Assembly: GCF_040802235.1 (NCBI RefSeq)
Contig: NC_133170.1
Coordinates: 45,083,501 to 45,147,500 of the forward strand
Source: Manis javanica
Lineage: Eukaryota > Chordata > Mammalia > Pholidota > Manidae
Direction: 5' to 3'
Length of the DNA stretch: 64,000 nt
Made by a program: the position numbers and the translations under genes. Positions 59,458-64,000 of this stretch are shown here, piece after piece. Below the pieces are notes generated by a model. That model was given only the letters and a program-made list of their open reading frames with translations. It had not been told where the DNA came from and searched no databases. Numbering within the stretch: the stretch's first letter is position 1; each line of letters begins with the position of its first letter.

Positions 59458-61319
59458 CACAGAGGCATACCTGCCCAGGGAACCTCAAACCCTCAAATGT
59501 TTGTTGCTTTTTTTCTCTCTTGAACATTGTATCAACTTCAGAAACAAGAGCAGTCAATTCTTCTCCAAATAGAACTGCAGTTTTAAAACCACAGCTGTTA
59601 GAAGCTGCAGTCCAAAGTTAATATGTTTATGCCATGTTTTCAACTCATAGGCTCCAAAAATTCCTTTTTTGTGAAAAACACAGACACACATCCTCAATTA
59701 TTTATAGCCCCTGGAAAATAAAATACATACACACGCATGCACCATGTGCACGCACACAATCGCAAGCACACTCATGAGCACCATTTCTTCAAATAATTTC
59801 TGAGTTAAGAGAAAAAAATTCACAGAAGATACGTAGAATATTATGCATGAATGCAGAAATATACCCATGTGAAAATGAGATAGTATCCCTGCTTATCATA
59901 CATGACTCACCACGCTGCTTTTTCACTGGGGTGCAGGCTGAGGGATTAAAGCAGATTAATGCGGCCATCATGTGACCCCCATGGCTGGCCAAAGATTCTG
60001 CTACAAAGTGAGAAGCTATAAATTTATTTTTCATTAAATACTTAGTCATCCACACAGGAAGATTTTTATATCCCAACACTCTTTATATGGGACATTTTCT
60101 GCTTAATATTTCTTCACACCTATGTTTTTCACTATTTCCTTGACCACTTGGAAAACCTAAATTTTATTTTCCTGTAGGAAACTGCATTTATATCTAGAGT
60201 CTTCCCAACGTCTTTTACTTTTAGATTATATTTTTACATAAACCATTAAGTGTTTAATGAAAAACACACTAATTTTTAAAGGCTGTTCTCTTCACGGAAG
60301 ATTCTTTTATTCAGAACCATGGTTATGTATATCTCAGTTATTTTAAACTACTTTCTTTTCTCAATGGGAAGAATCACATATTGAAATATTTCATGCAGAG
60401 CTTAAGTCTAATGGGCCTCTCTTTTTCCTAATCATAGTTTTGCAAGCCCCCATCCCCATCCTCAAGAGGGCCATATGCTCTCATCACCTGGCAAAAGTCA
60501 ATAACACAAGACAGAACTTTTTAAAGTTCAGGAAAAGCCATAAAAGAATGAATGAATCAGAAGCCAAACCTGTCAATTATCACCAGGACTTAAGCCTAAA
60601 TTCTCAAATAATTTCTCCAAGTATATACTAGAATTATTTATTTTTCTTGGCACTCCTGTCTTACATCTGTGTGCGTTTCGACATGGTACATTCTGTCCTG
60701 ACCTTGCTTCTTCCTTTAGTGTGAAAAGTAAGCCTTTCAGAGTCCACCTGTGTGATTTTATAACATTTCTATAATCTGCTTATCACCCATTTTACATTGG
60801 TGATTAATTGCACCATAGACCTAAACTGGGCACTGAGGGTAAGATTTGGCACAGAACCAGACTCACGCCTGCACACCTACCCCTCTCTCAGGCTCTACAA
60901 CATTCATTTTCCATTACACTCAAGATACAGAGACTGCTGTGAGCATGAAGAGAGATGCTCTTCTGCATAAACTCATAATGGGCACCTCTGCAAAAGTTTG
61001 CAAGTATTTTGTGAAGCTGTTGCTGTCATCTATTTTGATAGCAAAGTTCAGAATCTTATTATTTGTCACCCACACCACTAAAATAGCTCTGTAGATGATG
61101 TCTGCGTGTCTTCTGTTACATCACCTCAAGCCATTCTAATGTGTACGTTTATAATCAATTTTTACCTTATAATATGTTCAGTTGCACAAAATTTTTGGGA
61201 ACAAAATACAATGACCTTAATATGGTTTATAAGGTCTTTCAGATGCCTTCTTAATTTTCTAGACTCATCTTTCACTTTGCCCACTCCTCCATATATCTAT
61301 ATATCCACTTTGCTCCAGT

Positions 61320-61720
61320 CATATTGAGCATCCTTCATTTCCTTGAAAATCATTCTTATCTCATGGATGTTAAACATTGCATCACCTTTGCCTTTAACAT
61401 CATTCCTCTTCATCACCTGGGTATGCTCGTGAGGCCCTTAGCTAAGAGAGTTCTTTTTCCAGGAAGCCTTCAAGGGTCCCTTAACATCAGTTGTCACCCC
61501 CCACCCCCCAGATGCCGTTCCTAACAGTCATGGCTTTCGACACCTATATCCCAATTTCCTGCCTGCTAGCAGCATCCCTCACTAATCTGAGAGCCCCGTA
61601 AGGCATGGTAACACACTCATCTTGTGCTCCATTATGTTTTGTGCTTTCTGCTCAAGGCATTTATTAACTCTTTACTTACTTTTAATAAATAATATTTATT
61701 ATAAATAATAAACTAAAAAT
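61320..61720 (+). mobile_element. possible L2-like fragment
   Basis: 'tttttccaggaagccttcaagg', 'gagagccccgtaaggcatgg' and 'tcttgtgctccattatg' resemble the L2 3' part, strongly diverged. AT-rich sequence follows to about 61720. Confidence 0.4.
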
Positions 61721-61914
61721 TTGTTGAATTAATGAAACCTGGCTTCATCTCCTTTAACACTATGTTCCCTCCCACTTACACATGCTCTCTTTTCTCCCTC
61801 CCTTACGTCTCCAGGAGTTATTGGCCCTAATAAGTAAATACAGAAAAGCCAGGAGGACTGGGAACTTCGGAGAGTTTCTATTACTGCCCTGCCACTTGAT
61901 AAATGACAGTACAC

Positions 61915-62035
61915 TAGCCCAAAGAGATGAGGCTTGCCCAGGATGCTGAGCTGGAAAGAAGCACACTATGGACCTGAACCTGAATCTTCGAAATCCCTGG
62001 TCCATGTTCTCTTGATTATACCATGCTACCTACCA
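61915..62035 (+). repeat. MIR SINE 3' half
   Basis: 'cccaaagagatgaggcttgcccaggatgctgagctgg', 'gacctgaacctgaatcttcg' and 'ggtccatgttctcttgattataccatgctacc' match the MIR 3' half in order. Confidence 0.6.
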
Positions 62036-62749
62036 ATGATCAGGATTTATCAAGTCTCTCCTGACTGTAGCAGTTACACTTTCATCTGAGCCAAATACTG
62101 ATGGGGTAAGGTAGCTTATTTCATTAATGTCTCTTCGTCAGTGTGCTTGCAAATAATATGGGAAAGTAAAACTGAGAAGGGAACTTTATTAGTGAGATTC
62201 TGTGTTAAAACATGAACACATGCAACTTTTCTACCACATGAACTTGGTAGCTTTTCAAATCTGGAAACCAACAATGGTTTGATTTTTCTTGGTGCTGCTG
62301 TTGTTAAGAAGTTTGCAAAATATTGTGGATATTAGGTACTGTTTTAGCCAAAACAGTATTCTGATTCTGAGTGCACATACATTGAAGGACTAAGTAAGAC
62401 AGTTTCCTTGAGGTGTTATTACTGATGCATGCGGACTTGGAGGAACAAAGTAGTTTTCAAAAATGGTTTAAGGTCCTTTTTGTCAGTCTGAAGCATCTCC
62501 CATTGAGTCTAACCTGGGAAGCAAGGAGAGAGGTCAGTGCTATAAAACATGCTTATTTCAGTTCAGTTCCACCACTATAGCTTCATCCTGTTCTTAGATG
62601 CCTGGTGTCAGTGGCATCTTTTTGTGGGATTCCCACAAGTTAATTCGTAATATCCTCGCTCTGTCACAGCAAACGCAGGCGACCATTTGAGGCTCATCGA
62701 GGTGCACATCTTCAGGACCCAGAAATTCTTATTGTGAGAATATGCATAG

Positions 62750-62860
62750 TTGTTAGAAGCACATTGGAAATGCTGGTTCTGCCGCTTGGCAGTGGTGTGA
62801 ATTTGAACAAGTTAACATTTTTAAACCATGTTTCTGCATCTATAGAGTGGGGCATGAACC
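62750..62860 (+). repeat. MIR SINE fragment
   Basis: 'tgctggttctgccgcttgg', 'gaatttgaacaagttaac' and 'catgtttctgcatctatagagtggg' match the MIR core. Confidence 0.55.
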
Positions 62861-62894
62861 ACAAAGGAACATCCCATCACTCACTTACAAAGGG

Positions 62895-63245
62895 TAATTT
62901 CTTTTTATTGAAGTATAGTTGATATACAGTATTATATTGTTTTTTAGTGTGTAACATAGTGATTCAACAGTTACCCACATTATTAAATCCTCATCCCAAC
63001 TAGTCCAGTTACTATCTGTCAACACAGATGTTATAGAACCATTGGCTATATTCTCTATGCTGACTTTCATCCTCATGACCAACTTATATTATTACTGAGA
63101 TTTTGTGCTTCTTTATCCCCCTCATCCATCCCCTTCCCCATGGTAACCACCAGTCACTTTGCAGTGTCTGTGAGTCTACTGCTATTCTGTTCCTCTTGCT
63201 TTGTTTTTAGATTCCACATATAAATGAAATCATATGGTCTTTCTC
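62895..63245 (-). mobile_element. L1 3'UTR fragment, antisense
   Basis: 'attgaagtatagttgatatacagtatta', 'cccttccccatggtaaccaccag' and 'agattccacatataaatgaaatcatatgg' are the reverse complement of a Laurasiatheria-type L1 3'UTR. Confidence 0.75.
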
Positions 63246-63289
63246 TGCAGAAAGGCTAAAACTTAAAAGACCAGCAATGGCATTTTGGG

Positions 63290-63940
63290 GTAGATATTGG
63301 GCAAATGAGACTTATCTATTGTCTATAGGATATGAAATGGTTCAGTCTCTTTAGAAAAAAGCTTGACAATTTCTTATAGAATGAAACATTCTCCTATTCT
63401 ACAACACAGCAATTCTACTTCTAGTTATTTATCAAGAAAAATCTAAATATGTCCACCAAAAGAAACTTACACAAATGATCAGAGTAGCTTCGTATATAAA
63501 ACTCTGCTTGGGAAGAACCCAAATAGCCAACAGGTAAATAGATAAATTGTGGTATATTTGCTAAATGGGATAATATTTAGCAAAAAAAAAAATTGTCTAA
63601 AAACAACATGGAAGAACCCAAAAACCCTGTTATGCAAAAGACATTAGGTACACAAAGAGTACACAGTGCAATTCCATTTGTATCATATTCTAGAAAAGTC
63701 AAAACTAGTCTATTGTGACAGAAAGTAGATGAGCGGTTGCCTGGGAGTAGAGGGGACTGACTGGAATGGGGCATGAGTGAGCTTTCTGGGGTGATGGGAA
63801 GACCTGGTCATCACCTTGCTGAGGGTGATGTTGTCACTGGTGAACAGATTTGTCTAAACTCCTTTAAAATCTGTGCATTTCATTGTATGCAAAGTTGTCT
63901 CAATGAGATATAAAGTAACTAAAATATCACCTACATTCAT
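63290..63940 (+). mobile_element. old L1 ORF2 end and 3'UTR, sense
   Basis: 'caattctacttctagttatttatcaag', 'gaagaacccaaatagccaac', 'gagcggttgcctgggagtag' and 'catttcattgtatgcaaagttg' are the 3' end of an ancient L1. Together with the preceding antisense L1 it forms a head-to-head arrangement near the window end. Confidence 0.7.
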
Positions 63941-64000
63941 TTTTATATAGTAAATGCAACATGGGAGGAGGCCACAGACTTTCGTGCCATGGACTTGGAA

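Larger units (their letters stand above)
34768..64000 (-). other. ZNF385D: long 5' intron of the ZNF385D-like gene (to window end)
   Basis: No further exon matching the upstream part of ZNF385D was recognised, so this is taken as one large intron that continues beyond the window. Named repeats within it are listed separately. Stretches where I see nothing firm: 34768-36679, 36790-37189, 38946-39540, 40740-41750, 42600-43980, 44180-45616, 45925-47680, 48300-50285, 52500-53530 (apart from an open frame at 52868-53149), 54800-56270, 56370-59395, 59456-61320, 62035-62750. An alternative first exon may sit at 47702-48000. Confidence 0.6.

Noticed and set aside
59280..59621. Cys/Val and Thr/His repeat proteins
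   Set aside because: They are translations of the (CA)30 microsatellite.

Overview
This is a eukaryotic, mammalian genomic window. It has spliced exons with GT/AG boundaries, many L1 LINE copies, ancient mammalian repeats (MIR, L2, MER5-type DNA transposons, a MaLR-like LTR) and microsatellites. L1 3' ends of the kind common in Laurasiatheria are present. No young carnivore, ruminant, horse or primate SINE is visible. That leaves a laurasiatherian with little SINE activity, perhaps a pangolin, but the species call is a guess.

Host gene. Four consecutive coding exons on the minus strand (34767-34534, 28453-28275, 27238-27137, 25413-25180) splice in phase and encode the C-terminal half of a ZNF385-family protein, best matched by ZNF385D. 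They include two matrin/U1-type C2H2 zinc fingers, each split by an intron, and the complete C-terminus with a polyalanine tract. Upstream exons lie beyond 64000 or were not recognised. Everything from 34768 to the window end is therefore probably one long intron, and everything below about 24.4 kb is downstream of the gene.

Young mobile DNA. The main object is an intact full-length L1 at 9474-18235, flanked by a perfect target-site duplication. It has a 5'UTR of ~210-bp tandem monomers, an intact ORF1 with a fresh 33-bp triplication in its coiled coil, and an intact ORF2 with all endonuclease and reverse transcriptase landmarks. After its 3'UTR come two internal A-tracts and about 1.6 kb of retroviral sequence: a decayed env transmembrane region, then a U3-R LTR piece. 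The element's final poly(A) lies just downstream of the LTR's AATAAA. Two more copies of this tail occur in the window: 41773-42522 with its own target-site duplication, and a stub at 45632-45690 fused to an older-type L1 3' end inside one target-site duplication. An L1 lineage that borrows an endogenous-retrovirus terminator and carries it along as a 3' end is the most novel system here.

Other structure. A 163-bp inverted duplication with one mismatch (arms 19527-19689 and 20606-20768) has been pasted into an L1 fragment, with junctions that look like replication template switching. A GC-rich patch at 47.7-48.0 kb carries a phase-compatible possible alternative first exon for the ZNF385 gene. 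The remaining intron and intergenic sequence is mostly old repeats or unassigned.
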